Shown: positions 32,950 to 41,966, counted from the first letter of the stretch. The stretch: 64,000 nucleotides of DNA from Euryhalocaulis sp050486445 (GCA_050486445.1 JBJHDH010000009.1:1-64000); one strand, 5' to 3'. Numbers and translations are program-made. The notes: generated by a model from the letters alone, not told the origin.

Positions 32950-34680
32950 TTAGGCCAGATAGGCGATAATCAGCGTGACGCCGAGCAGGATCGCGGTCCA
33001 CACCGCCATTGCGCCGGAAGGCAGCGCGCGCGCCGCCAGACCCTGGGCCGAGAACGCCTCGAACAATACGCGCCCGAGAGCCGCGCCGGTCCGCTCCGCC
33101 GCGCCGCGCAGGCGCGTCATGATTCGTGCGGCAATTCCCCCGATCCACATCACCGCGCCATAGCCGGCCCGGCGATAGAACCAGTCGGCGTCCAGCAGCC
33201 GGCCGGGACGCTCCTGCGGATAGAGATTGACCAGGCGCAGGATCACGAAGGCTGCGCCCGCGCCGAACAGAAGCTGGAGCTGGGTCAGCACGTGTTCCCA
33301 GGTATAGGGGTCATAGACAGTGTTGAACGGCAGGATGGCGTAGAGCCATTGATAGCCGCCCCAGGGGAAGGCCAGCGCCAGGCAGAGCGCGGCGGCAAGT
33401 CCCATCGCCAGCAACATGCTGAATGGCGCTTCCTGTGCTTTGCGCGGCGCCCGCCCGCCATTCTGCGCGAAGAAGGCGGCATAGGGGATTTTGATCTCCA
33501 CAGCCACGGCGGCGGCGATGGCGACCATCAGCAGCGTCCAGGCCAGCGTGTGGCCTTCACCGGCCACCGCGCCGAGGATCAGCGCCTTGCTGACAAAGCC
33601 GGAGAACAGCGGAACCGCGGCCACGGAAGCCGCGCCAACGATGCAGAACAGGGCGGAGAGCGGCATGGCGCGGAACAGGCCGCCCAGCTCGGAAACCCGC
33701 ACCGTTCCGGCGCGCAGCAGCACCGCCCCCATCGACATGAACAGCAGCATCTTGAACAGCACATCGGCGAAGGCGTGGCCCGCCGCGCCATTCAGCGCCC
33801 CCGCCGTGCCGACGCCAATCGCCGTAACCATGATCCCGACCTGGATGATGATGCTGTAAGCGAGGACGCGCCGCAGATCGTCCGCCATCAGGGCGAAGAA
33901 GACCGGGAACAGCGCCATCGCCACGCCGATCCAGATCAGGATCTCCTCGCCGGCGAAACCGCGCGCCAGCGCATAAACCGCCATCTTGGTGGTGAAGGCT
34001 GATAGCAGCACGCCGCCGGTGATCGTGGATCGCGGATAGGCGTCGGGCAGCCATGCGTGCAGGAACGGAAAGCCGCATTTGACGCCGAAGGCCAGGAAGA
34101 TGAGCACGGCGCCGATACCTGCCTCCAAACCGATGGCGTCGAACGCCATCGACCCGGTCTGGGTCCAGAGCAGCACCGCCCCGGCCAGCAGCAGCACGCC
34201 AGACAGGATATGCATCGCCAGATAGCGCATACCGGCGTCGCGCGCGTCCGGCGTCCGGCGCCGCCAGATCAGGAAGACGGACGCCAGCGCCGTCAGCTCC
34301 CAGAACACGAACAGGGTCAGCAGGTCGCCGGCCAGCACCGCGCCCAGCGCCGCGGCGGCGTAGAGCTGGCCCGCGACGTCCTGCGCCCGGTCGTCCTCCG
34401 CCCATGAAAACAGCCCGGCCAGGAACGCCGCCAGGATGAATACAAGAGCAAACGGATAGGAAAGCTGGTCGAGCCGGTAGGTGGCAATCTCGATGCCCGC
34501 GACGCTGAACGCGCCGCCGGCCGCGCCCAGTGCGCCGGGCGCCAGGAACAGCAGGAAAGCGCCGACCGGCGCCGCCAGCCGCAACAGCTTGCGCGGCAGG
34601 CGCGCAGGAAGAAGGGCGCAGAGCAGCGCCGAAAGGATCAGCGCAAAGGCCGGGGAGATATGGGACAGCGCCTCAGGCAT
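32950..34680 (-). CDS. Mrp-type antiporter subunit, third D-like (NuoL/M/N family)
   Basis: A 576-residue membrane protein with about 14-16 helices of the proton-conducting Complex I / Mrp antiporter family. The essential membrane glutamate is conserved in LTLFVFWELTAL (E128), and a lysine follows in the TM7 region (AFGVKCGFPFLHAWLPDAYPRS). It is the last gene of the operon and overlaps the small membrane protein gene by 8 bases. It is longer than MrpD and may replace the antiporter half of MrpA, which is missing from the operon. The start at 34680 begins the conserved part. Confidence 0.85.
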   Translation of the reverse strand: MPEALSHISPAFALILSALLCALLPARLPRKLLRLAAPVGAFLLFLAPGALGAAGGAFSVAGIEIATYRLDQLSYPFALVFILAAFLAGLFSWAEDDRAQDVAGQLYAAAALGAVLAGDLLTLFVFWELTALASVFLIWRRRTPDARDAGMRYLAMHILSGVLLLAGAVLLWTQTGSMAFDAIGLEAGIGAVLIFLAFGVKCGFPFLHAWLPDAYPRSTITGGVLLSAFTTKMAVYALARGFAGEEILIWIGVAMALFPVFFALMADDLRRVLAYSIIIQVGIMVTAIGVGTAGALNGAAGHAFADVLFKMLLFMSMGAVLLRAGTVRVSELGGLFRAMPLSALFCIVGAASVAAVPLFSGFVSKALILGAVAGEGHTLAWTLLMVAIAAAVAVEIKIPYAAFFAQNGGRAPRKAQEAPFSMLLAMGLAAALCLALAFPWGGYQWLYAILPFNTVYDPYTWEHVLTQLQLLFGAGAAFVILRLVNLYPQERPGRLLDADWFYRRAGYGAVMWIGGIAARIMTRLRGAAERTGAALGRVLFEAFSAQGLAARALPSGAMAVWTAILLGVTLIIAYLA

Positions 34681-34975
34681 CGCCGTCCTCCGCTCCGCCG
34701 TTCCGGCGCAGCAGCAGCGCGCGCAAAGGCCAGCAGGCCAGAACGGCCATAGCCAGACCGATAAAGCCGATAATGGCGTAGAATCCGGGCCGCTCGGCCA
34801 GCGCGGTCTCGCCGTGGCGGTCGACAAAGATGTCGATGGCCAGCAGGATCATGCCGGTCACCACCACCCCCAGCGAGATCACATCGCGCACGAACGGCTT
34901 GTCCAGCCACAGAAAGGGCCGGGCGAAAGAATGAACGGAGCGGTCGGGTGCGTCTGCTCGCTGCGGATCGGTCAT
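34673..34975 (-). CDS. Small two-helix membrane protein of the antiporter operon
   Basis: A 100-residue protein with two hydrophobic segments (about 34-50, DVISLGVVVTGMILLAI, and about 66-88, FYAIIGFIGLAMAVLACWPL). It has charged tails and no recognisable family beyond operon context. It overlaps both neighbours by a few bases, so it is translationally coupled between the second and third D-like subunits and is probably a structural accessory subunit of the complex. Confidence 0.75.
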   Translation of the reverse strand: MTDPQRADAPDRSVHSFARPFLWLDKPFVRDVISLGVVVTGMILLAIDIFVDRHGETALAERPGFYAIIGFIGLAMAVLACWPLRALLLRRNGGAEDGDA

Positions 34976-36453
34976 GAGCCGTCTCCGAAGGCTGGCGCCG
35001 CGTAATCATAAATGGGACCGGCCAGGAAAAAGAGCAGGAACGCTCCCGCCGCCGCCAGCACGGCTGGCAGGACGGTGAGTCTTGGCGCCTGTCCGGTCCG
35101 CCCTTCTTCCGGCTCGGCTGTCTGGGGAGAAAGGAAGGCGCGCACAGGAATGATGACGAGATAGGCGAGCGTCAGCATGGTGGACAAGGAAAGCGCCGCC
35201 AGCGCCCAGTATGCGCCCGACTCCCCTGCGCCCTGCGCCAGGAACAGCTTGGCCCACATGCCTGCGAGCGGCGGCAGGCCGGCGATGGATAGCGAAGCGA
35301 CAAAGAACGCGCCGAACAGAAACGGCATGCGCTTTCCATAGCCTTTGGTGTCGTCCGTTCCCTTCAGGCCGGTGGCGGTGGTGAAGGCGCCCGCGCACAT
35401 GAACAGAACGATCTTGGCCCAGGCATGGGCGACGATCTGCATCGCCGCGCCGGCCAGCGCCAGGGGCGTGGCCAGCATCGCGCCCAGCGTGGCGTAGGAA
35501 AGCTGCGACACGGTGGAAAACGCCAGCCGCGCCTTCATGTCTTTCTTCGACAGGGCGATCAGCCCGGCCAGCACGATGGACGCCGCCGCGATCATGGCGA
35601 TGGCGTTCGCCGCCGGATGGCCGGAAACGGTCTGTGGCCCGAAAATATAGACGACCACCTTCAGGATGGTGAAAACCCCGGCCTTCACCACCGCCACCGC
35701 GTGCAGCAGGGCGGAGACCGGCGTGGGCGCCACCATCGCGGCGGGCAGCCAGCCATGCACCGGCATCAGCGCCGCCTTGCCGATTCCGAACGCATACAGA
35801 ACCAGAAGAATGCCGATGGTCATGCTTTCCAGACCGGCGCCGGCCAGCAGGCCGCCGGGAAGAAACTCGGTAGAGCCGGTCAGCGCATAGGTCGTGACGA
35901 TGGCCGGCAGCAGCAGACCCAGCGACGTGCCCAGCAGGATCAGCAGATAAATCCGCGCGCCGCGCCGCGCCTTCTCGTCGCCCTTGTGCGCGACCAGCGG
36001 ATAGGTGGAGAGCGTCAGCGCCTCGTAGAACACGAACAGGGTCAGCATATTGCCGGCCAGCGCCACGCCCATCGTCGCAGCGATGGAGACGGCGAAGAAA
36101 GCATAGAAGCGCGTCTGATCCTTTTCCGCGTTGCCGCGCATATAGCCGATGGAGAACAGCGAGTTCAGGATCCACAATCCGCTCGCCGTCGCCGCGAACA
36201 ATGCGCCCAGCGGCTCCAGCCGCAGCGTGATCTCCAGACCCGGCGCGATATTGGCCAGTATCAGCTCCGGCCGCGCGCCGTTACCGACCGCGATGACCAG
36301 CGGCGCGATATTGAGCGCCAGCGCGCCGGCGCAGGTCAGCGTCGCCGCCTCGCGCAGGTTTGGCCGCGCGCCCAGCGCCAGAATCGCCGCAAGCCCGGCA
36401 AGCGGCAGTATCAGGGCCAGCGCCAGTCCGATTTCCGGCGTCCACAGCGTCAT
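34972..36453 (-). CDS. Mrp-type antiporter subunit, second D-like (NuoM/N family)
   Basis: A 493-residue protein with about 14 helices. The conserved glutamate is in LTLFVFYEALTLSTYPLV (E144), and the TM7 region KAALMPVHGWLPAAMVAPTPVS carries the family lysine and the PVHGWLP motif. It starts at ATG 36453, inside the stop of mrpD (ATGA). It is a paralogue of the genes on either side rather than a fragment. Confidence 0.87.
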   Translation of the reverse strand: MTLWTPEIGLALALILPLAGLAAILALGARPNLREAATLTCAGALALNIAPLVIAVGNGARPELILANIAPGLEITLRLEPLGALFAATASGLWILNSLFSIGYMRGNAEKDQTRFYAFFAVSIAATMGVALAGNMLTLFVFYEALTLSTYPLVAHKGDEKARRGARIYLLILLGTSLGLLLPAIVTTYALTGSTEFLPGGLLAGAGLESMTIGILLVLYAFGIGKAALMPVHGWLPAAMVAPTPVSALLHAVAVVKAGVFTILKVVVYIFGPQTVSGHPAANAIAMIAAASIVLAGLIALSKKDMKARLAFSTVSQLSYATLGAMLATPLALAGAAMQIVAHAWAKIVLFMCAGAFTTATGLKGTDDTKGYGKRMPFLFGAFFVASLSIAGLPPLAGMWAKLFLAQGAGESGAYWALAALSLSTMLTLAYLVIIPVRAFLSPQTAEPEEGRTGQAPRLTVLPAVLAAAGAFLLFFLAGPIYDYAAPAFGDGS

Positions 36454-37973
36454 GGCATAAGTCCCAGCGCTGTGTTCGCCGCCGCCTGCGCCAGCCGGAT
36501 CGGGAACTCCGCCCACAGGCCGAACACAATATTGGCGATGGCCAGCGCCCAGAGCGGCGCCAGCGTGAGGGCGCCCGCTTTAGGCGCGGGCGCGCCGTGC
36601 TCGCGCGGCGGCGGGGCGTGCAGATACATCGCCTCCAGCACGCGGCCGACATAGAAGAAGGACAGCACCGACATGAAAGCCAGAACGGCGACGGCCGGCC
36701 ACCAGCCAAGATCGAGCCAGGCGTTCAGCAGCGCCCATTTCGAGACAAAGCCCGCGGTGCCCGGCACGCCGATCAGGCTGAGCCCGCCAATGGCGAGCGC
36801 CGCCGCGGTCCAGGGCATGGCGCGGCCAAGGCCGCGCAATTCGGCCACGCGCGTCGCGCCGAAATGCAGCCACAGCACGCCGAGCGCCATGAAGATCGCG
36901 CCCTTCATCAGCGCGTGATTGAACAGATGCAGCATCGAGGCCGACAGGCCCGCGGCGGTGGCTGCTCCTGCGCCCAGCAGCATGGCCCCGACCTGCGCCA
37001 CAGAGGAATAGGCGAACACCCGGCGCACATCGGTTTGCAGCACGGCCATGATCGAGGCGAAGATCATGCCGAGCGCGCCCAGCGGCGCGATCATCCAGAC
37101 CAGAACCGCGCCCGCGTATCCCCATTGCGGGTCGAATACCATGAAGCCGAAGCGCAGCATGGCGTAGAACGCCACCTTGGTGGCGGTGGCGGCGAGGAAG
37201 GCCGTCACCACGGTCGGCGCATAGGTATAGGCGCCGGGCAGCCAGCTGTGCAGCGGATACATCGCCAGCTTCAGCCCCAGCCCGACCGTGATGAAGGCGA
37301 AGCCGACCTGCACCGTGCGGTCCTGTTGAAGCGCCGGCAGGGCCTCTGCGATGCCCGCCATGTTCAGCGTGCCGGTCGCCATATAGAGAAAGCCGACGCC
37401 GATCACGAAGAAGGTCGCGCCGATTGTCCCCATCACCAGATAATTGAACGCGGCGGATAACGCCCTGCGGTCGCGGCGCGCGCCCATCGCCACCAGCGCG
37501 TAGGTGGAGATCGAGGAAATCTCCAGAAACACGAACATGTTGAAGGCGTCGCCGGTGATCGCGACCCCGAGCAGGCCGGAGAGGCAGAGCAGAAGCGCGG
37601 AATAAAAGAGCGGCGTGCGCTCCCGTTCAATCTCGGCGCGCGCGGAGGCCGGCGCATAGACCGCGCACAGCACGCCGATCAGCGCGACCAGCAGCGCCAT
37701 GCCGGCGTTCAGCCCGTCGACCCGGTATTCGATGCCCAGCGGCGGCGCCCAGGCGCCCAGCGCATAGGACTGCACGCCGGATGTCAGAACCGCCGTCACC
37801 AGCAATGCGGCGAACAGCAGCGCGCCCAGCGCCCCGGCCAGCGCAACCGCCCAGGCCATGCGCGCGGACGGCAGGATGGCGGCGAAGGCGGACGCGATCA
37901 TCGGAACAATGACCAGCAGCGGCGGCGCGTGCGCTGTCAGCCAGGCTGTCATGGTTGCAACGGTTTCCGGCAT
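36450..37973 (-). CDS. mrpD: Monovalent cation/proton antiporter subunit MrpD
   Basis: A 507-residue antiporter subunit that carries out proton translocation. The key glutamate is in NMFVFLEISSISTYAL (E151), and the TM7 lysine lies in GLGLKLAMYPLHSWLPGAYTYAP. The length equals typical MrpD/MnhD. It follows mrpC directly (stop and start share a base) in the standard Mrp order. Confidence 0.93.
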   Translation of the reverse strand: MPETVATMTAWLTAHAPPLLVIVPMIASAFAAILPSARMAWAVALAGALGALLFAALLVTAVLTSGVQSYALGAWAPPLGIEYRVDGLNAGMALLVALIGVLCAVYAPASARAEIERERTPLFYSALLLCLSGLLGVAITGDAFNMFVFLEISSISTYALVAMGARRDRRALSAAFNYLVMGTIGATFFVIGVGFLYMATGTLNMAGIAEALPALQQDRTVQVGFAFITVGLGLKLAMYPLHSWLPGAYTYAPTVVTAFLAATATKVAFYAMLRFGFMVFDPQWGYAGAVLVWMIAPLGALGMIFASIMAVLQTDVRRVFAYSSVAQVGAMLLGAGAATAAGLSASMLHLFNHALMKGAIFMALGVLWLHFGATRVAELRGLGRAMPWTAAALAIGGLSLIGVPGTAGFVSKWALLNAWLDLGWWPAVAVLAFMSVLSFFYVGRVLEAMYLHAPPPREHGAPAPKAGALTLAPLWALAIANIVFGLWAEFPIRLAQAAANTALGLMP

Positions 37974-38362
37974 CAGACCCTGTCCGAAGCCAGGTCCGCG
38001 CGGTGCAGATCCTGTTCCTCAATCGAGCCATAGGCCTCACGGATGCGCACCACCAGCGCCAGCCCCACGGCCAGTGTCGATACGCCCACCACGATGGCGG
38101 TCAGGATCAGCACGTGCGGCAGCGGGTTGGCGTAAAGCGCATCCGCCGGACCCGTATAGGGATCGACGACCGGCGGGCGCCCGCCGGCCACCTTTGCGAC
38201 CGAGATATAGAGAAGGAACATCGAAGTCTGGAACAGCACGACGCCGACCAGCTTCTTCACCAGATTGCCGGTGGAAAACACGACATAGAGCCCGGTCATC
38301 ATCAGGATGATGACAATGGCGTAGTTGAACCGTTCAACCACGAACTCCAGCATGGTCACCAC
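37973..38362 (-). CDS. mrpC: Monovalent cation/proton antiporter subunit MrpC
   Basis: A 129-residue NuoK-like subunit with three helices. Family features are NYAIVIILMMTGLYVVF, NLVKKLVGVVLFQTSMFLLYI and DPLPHVLILTAIVVGVST-like NPLPHVLILTAIVV near 79-95. It is translationally coupled to mrpB (7-base overlap) and mrpD. Confidence 0.93.
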   Translation of the reverse strand: MVTMLEFVVERFNYAIVIILMMTGLYVVFSTGNLVKKLVGVVLFQTSMFLLYISVAKVAGGRPPVVDPYTGPADALYANPLPHVLILTAIVVGVSTLAVGLALVVRIREAYGSIEEQDLHRADLASDRV

Positions 38363-38781
38363 TCCTCGTCCGGAATGTCGCGTTCGCGTCCGGCGAAGGC
38401 ATAGAAAATCAGCAGTACGACGGCGGTGACGGTGAGCAGAACGCCGAACTCCACCAGCATGATGCCGGCGTGCTGGCCGCCCGGCAGCACGAAATAGTCA
38501 AGATAGGCGCCGCCCAGCGCCAGACCTGCGATCCCCACCCCGGCGAACAGCAGCACGCCCAGCGCCGCGCAGATCAGCACCGCGAATGGCGGTATGGCGC
38601 GCATCGCCCGTTCTGTTCCGAACACCAGCGCATAGAGAATGCCGGCGGAGGCGACGATCACGCCGGCCTGAAAGCCGCCGCCGGCGCCGAAATCGCCGTG
38701 GAACTGCACATAGAGGCCAAGCACCACAATCAGCGGGATCAGCAGCTTGGCGATGATCTTCAGGATGATGTGGTCGATCAT
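38356..38781 (-). CDS. mrpB: Monovalent cation/proton antiporter subunit MrpB
   Basis: A 141-residue MnhB-family subunit with four helices and the strongly conserved loop GDFGAGGGFQAGVIVAS (about 29-45). The start at 38781 (MIDHIILKIIAKLL) overlaps the preceding subunit by 4 bases. In-frame upstream extension is Arg-rich noise from the other frame. Confidence 0.93.
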   Translation of the reverse strand: MIDHIILKIIAKLLIPLIVVLGLYVQFHGDFGAGGGFQAGVIVASAGILYALVFGTERAMRAIPPFAVLICAALGVLLFAGVGIAGLALGGAYLDYFVLPGGQHAGIMLVEFGVLLTVTAVVLLIFYAFAGRERDIPDEEW

Positions 38782-39353
38782 TTCGGGCCATCCTTCGCCG
38801 CCGCCGCCCCGCGCGCGCGCCGCCGCACGCCGAGCAGCATCAGCACGCCGACCCCGCCGGTGAAAATCACCGCCACCTCGCCCAGCGTATCCAGTCCGCG
38901 ATAGCTGGCCAGGATCGCAGTCACGACATTGGGCACGTGCATGTCCGGCCCGGCGCGCTCCAGATAGTCGCGTCCGACGCCGGAATTGGCCGGCGTGCTC
39001 GGCTCGCCATAGGGCGGCAGATCGGGCAGGGCGTAGAACAGCGCGGCGCCGGCGACGATGGCGGCGGCGAGCGGACCGATCTTGCGCTTCAGCGGCGCCG
39101 GGCGCGCGCGCCGCGCCGTCAGCAGCATCGCGCCCAGCACCAGAACCGTGGCGATGCCCGCGCCGACCGCCGCCTCGGTAAAGGCGACATCCGGCGCATC
39201 CAGCGCCAGGAACCACACCGCCGTGATGAGACTATAGACCCCGATCAGCATCGCCACGGCGAACAGGTCGTTCACCCGCACGATGGCGAAGGCCGTGGCG
39301 ACCAGCATCGCCAGGAATACAAGATCCAGAATGATGAGCGGGTCGACAATCAT
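38778..39353 (-). CDS. MrpA C-terminal-type subunit (DUF4040 plus MbhE-like)
   Basis: A 191-residue membrane protein. The first half is a DUF4040/MbhD-like domain (VNDLFAVAMLIGVYSLITAVWFL ... DAPDVAFTEAAVGAGIATVL). The second half is MbhE-like (ASYRGLDTLGEVAVIFTGGVGVLML). In canonical Mrp complexes these domains form the C-terminal part of the large MrpA. Here they are an independent gene and the roughly 600-residue antiporter part of MrpA is absent in front. This matches the MbhD/MbhE arrangement of MBH hydrogenase modules. Confidence 0.88.
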   Translation of the reverse strand: MIVDPLIILDLVFLAMLVATAFAIVRVNDLFAVAMLIGVYSLITAVWFLALDAPDVAFTEAAVGAGIATVLVLGAMLLTARRARPAPLKRKIGPLAAAIVAGAALFYALPDLPPYGEPSTPANSGVGRDYLERAGPDMHVPNVVTAILASYRGLDTLGEVAVIFTGGVGVLMLLGVRRRARGAAAAKDGPK

Positions 39354-39709
39354 GCCGGATCCTCATCGGTCTTTCCGCGCCGCCGCAGGCGGCCCAGCAT
39401 CGGCTCCAGCCCCGCGCGATGCGCGGCATGGGCGATGGCGTGCGCCGCCGTCGGGCTGGTCAGGAACAGGAACAGGGCCACCAGGGCCAGCTTGGCCGCC
39501 AGCAGGGTGAAGCCGGCCTTCACGATCAGGCCCAGCAGCACCAGCGCGGCGCCCAGCGTATCGGTGAGGCCCGCGGCGTGAATGCGCGTGTAGAAATCGG
39601 GCAGGCGCAGCACGCCAATGGCGCCCGCCAGCACGAAGAGCAGCCCGGCCAGCACCAGAACGGCGCTGACGCCAAAGCGCGCGAGTTCCCAGATTTCCGC
39701 CGGGCTCAC
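39350..39709 (-). CDS. mrpG: Monovalent cation/proton antiporter subunit MrpG
   Basis: A 119-residue MnhG-family subunit with three helices. The family motif GAIGVLRLPDFYTRIHAAGLTDTLGA is at about 29-54. It overlaps mrpF and the DUF4040 gene by 4 bases each. Confidence 0.94.
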   Translation of the reverse strand: MSPAEIWELARFGVSAVLVLAGLLFVLAGAIGVLRLPDFYTRIHAAGLTDTLGAALVLLGLIVKAGFTLLAAKLALVALFLFLTSPTAAHAIAHAAHRAGLEPMLGRLRRRGKTDEDPA

Positions 39710-40035
39710 CGCTTTTCTCCGTGCAGGTCTTCGCGCAGCTCGGCCCAGGTCGTGGGGGCCAGCGCTACATCCAGCGCGCGATAGCGGAAGAATTTCAGAA
39801 CCGCGATGGTCGCGATGAAATTGATAAGCGCATAGAGCAGCGCAATGTCGACGCCGAATGCGTGGTCGGTGATGAAGCCGTAAAGACAGAGGAACAGCAC
39901 GGTCTTGGCGCCGAAACTGTTGGCCGCCAGCGCCCGGTCATAGAGCGTGGGGCCGTTCAGCAGCCGCGCCAGGATCAGCGCCATGGCGGCGATCAGGATC
40001 AGCGTTGCGGCCAGATAGAACCAGAATTCGATCAT
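39706..40035 (-). CDS. mrpF: Monovalent cation/proton antiporter subunit MrpF
   Basis: A 109-residue MnhF-family subunit with three helices. The motif RLLNGPTLYDRALAANSFGAKTVLFL is at about 24-49. It is coupled by 4-base overlaps to mrpE and mrpG. Confidence 0.94.
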   Translation of the reverse strand: MIEFWFYLAATLILIAAMALILARLLNGPTLYDRALAANSFGAKTVLFLCLYGFITDHAFGVDIALLYALINFIATIAVLKFFRYRALDVALAPTTWAELREDLHGEKR

Positions 40036-40526
40036 GGTTTTAGCGGCTTCACCGGCGGGTCGAAGGCGATGGCGGCGCGCCGTCCCATTTCCACAAGCCC
40101 GTCCTCGCTGGACAGCGAGGCGTCCAGCTCATGCACCAGGATGGTGGATGCGCCGACATCGACGGCCACCGTTCCGGGCGTCAGGGTGATGGAATTGGCG
40201 AAAGTGGCGAGGGCCAGACTCGAACGCTGCGTCGATGGCGCCCGCACCACGCGCGGTTCGATGTCCAGCTTCGGGCGCAGAACCAGCTTCAGCACCGCGA
40301 TATTGGCGCGGACAATCTCCCTGGCCAGCCACAGCCAATAGGGGATGTTCCTGTGCAGGCCCTGATAGGGGACAATCTCCCAGTCGATCAGGTCCATGCG
40401 CCGGACCAGCGCCACGGTGAAGATCACGGATCCCGCGCCCAGCATCAGGAACAGCGGATCGGTCTGGCCCGAAAGCACCCACCACATCAAAGTGAGTACA
40501 ACCGCCAGTCCCGCTGCGTACGCCAT
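40032..40526 (-). CDS. mrpE: Monovalent cation/proton antiporter subunit MrpE
   Basis: A 164-residue MnhE-family subunit and first gene of the operon. Two N-terminal helices are followed by VPYQGLHRNIPYWLWLAREIVRANIAVLKLVL and the cytoplasmic part with NSITLTPGTVAVDV, all typical of the family. A strong gaggagg sits just before the ATG at 40526. A proton-coupled cation export (Na+/H+ or similar) role at the inner membrane is expected. Confidence 0.93.
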   Translation of the reverse strand: MAYAAGLAVVLTLMWWVLSGQTDPLFLMLGAGSVIFTVALVRRMDLIDWEIVPYQGLHRNIPYWLWLAREIVRANIAVLKLVLRPKLDIEPRVVRAPSTQRSSLALATFANSITLTPGTVAVDVGASTILVHELDASLSSEDGLVEMGRRAAIAFDPPVKPLKP

Positions 40527-40574
40527 TGGTCCTCCTCGAAGGCGCGGCCTTCCGACCGGACGAGAGCGCCGGGC

Positions 40575-40597
40575 GAAAAAGTGGGAACCGGTTTTTC
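40575..40597 (+). repeat. Dispersed repeat, second copy (AAGTGGGAACCGGTT core)
   Basis: A palindromic gaaaaagtgggaaccggttttt lies in the gap between mrpE and the DUF6456 gene. It shares 15 exact bases (in inverted orientation) with 32905-32948. The rest of this 179-base gap also contains a second inverted repeat, cggcatccggcga / attgccggatgccg (about 40628-40665). Confidence 0.6.
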
Positions 40598-40705
40598 ACA
40601 TAACCGGCGCGGCCACTCATAAATCCACGGCATCCGGCGATCCAACCCGATTGCCGGATGCCGTAGGACTAGAGAAGGCGGCCCGGCCCGGCAAGGAAAA
40701 GCGGA

Positions 40706-41461
40706 TCACGCCCTGACAGATGGCGCAGATGTGAGCCCGTAATGCTGCGCCAGCCGCGCCAGCGCCAGCTTCACGCCCAGCCTTCCTGTGCGGCGCGGCC
40801 AGTTCTGCGCGCGCTCCACCGCCTCCAGGCTCAGCTCGCGCCACAGAATGTCGAGCAGCACGGAAGACAGCGGCGCGCCGACATAATCCAGCGCGGCATT
40901 GACCCGTGTGCGCGCCGCCAGCGTCGCGTCCGCCGCTCCGCCGGGATCGCGCCCGGTGCGCGCCGCGCCCTTGCCGGCCGGCGGCGCGCCCCAGTCCATG
41001 GTCACGCGTGCATTATATGTGGAGCGGGCCAGATCGGCGCGCAGCCGTTCGCCCGCCGTCAGCTCCGCCCAGTCGAACGAGGCCTGCCCGCTCGCGGAAT
41101 CCGAGCGGGTCAGGCGCGCCAGCGGCGATTCCGCCAGATTGACCGTGACCGGTCCGCCGCCGCCATCGGGCATGGCGCGTTCGGCCAGAATCCGGTGCTG
41201 GACCGCGAAATCCTGGCTCCGCCCGGCGCGCAGCCGCGTCAGCCGGGCGCGTCCCGCTTCGGTCAGCGCCCGCACGGGCCCGCCGCTGACGGTTCCCGCC
41301 GCGATCAGCGCCCGCATGTCGGCGTCGCCGATCCGGAGCAGCGGCCGTCGCCGCCGGTCGCCGTCTGGAAAGGCGGCCCAGCCATCCGGCCCATCCGGGG
41401 CCAGCGTCACACCCGGCGCGCTCAGCCGGCGCAACAGGCGCATTTCCGCCGCCGGGGTCAT
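40706..41461 (-). CDS. DUF6456 domain protein
   Basis: A 251-residue protein. The N-terminal winged-helix-like region (about 1-85, MRLLRRLSAPGVTLAPD, DMRALIAAGTV, LTEAGRARLTRL) suggests DNA binding. The C-terminal DUF6456-type region has GERLRADLARSTYNARVTMDWG, then DYVGAPLSSVLLDILWRELSLEAVERAQNWP and a final helix-turn-helix-like LALARLAQHYGL. It is coupled (ATGA) to the DnaA-IV-like gene, a pairing that suggests a role around replication control. The role is unproven. Confidence 0.7.
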   Translation of the reverse strand: MTPAAEMRLLRRLSAPGVTLAPDGPDGWAAFPDGDRRRRPLLRIGDADMRALIAAGTVSGGPVRALTEAGRARLTRLRAGRSQDFAVQHRILAERAMPDGGGGPVTVNLAESPLARLTRSDSASGQASFDWAELTAGERLRADLARSTYNARVTMDWGAPPAGKGAARTGRDPGGAADATLAARTRVNAALDYVGAPLSSVLLDILWRELSLEAVERAQNWPRRTGRLGVKLALARLAQHYGLTSAPSVRA

Positions 41462-41823
41462 TTCCGCACCGCCGCGACAGAGGGGGGAAGGCAGTCATCG
41501 GGCTGGGGCGTGCTGCGCAACGCCTCCTCCAGCGCCTCGATCATCGAGTCGAAATCGGGATCGTCGCGGGCGTCCTCCACCCGGTGGCAGGCGTATGAGG
41601 CGGTGGACCGGTCGCGTCCGAACGCGCCGGCCACCCGCGCCAGACTCATGCCAAATCCGACATGCAGCAGATACATGGCGACCTGCCGGAAAAACGAAAC
41701 GCGGTGCGAGCGCCGGTCCTGTTCCAGCGCGCCGGGGTCGGCCCCGAACGCATAGGCGACCAGCGCACATGTCAGGCGCGCGCGCGCCAGATCCGCTCTC
41801 AGACACGCCTCTTGCGAGGTCAT
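41458..41823 (-). CDS. Orphan DnaA domain-IV-like DNA-binding protein
   Basis: A 121-residue protein. Residues about 45-105 resemble the DnaA C-terminal DNA-binding domain: RQVAMYLLHVGFGMSLARVAGAFGRDRSTASYACHRVED, including the signature FGRDRSTASYACH (68-80) that reads DnaA boxes. The AAA+ ATPase domain is absent, so it cannot act as initiator. It could compete for or mark DnaA boxes. It precedes DUF6456 in a two-gene operon. Confidence 0.82.
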   Translation of the reverse strand: MTSQEACLRADLARARLTCALVAYAFGADPGALEQDRRSHRVSFFRQVAMYLLHVGFGMSLARVAGAFGRDRSTASYACHRVEDARDDPDFDSMIEALEEALRSTPQPDDCLPPSVAAVRK

Positions 41824-41966
41824 TTTTTACTCCTCCGCCGATGTCCGGTCAGCCTAGCGGGCCGGCGGCACCCAGAGGAATTTATTCCTATCTTGCGCGT
41901 AAAAGGAAGGCTAAGCGGATGATTTTACAGTGGCGGAGGCAAGAAAAATGCGGGGAGATTCGCGGC

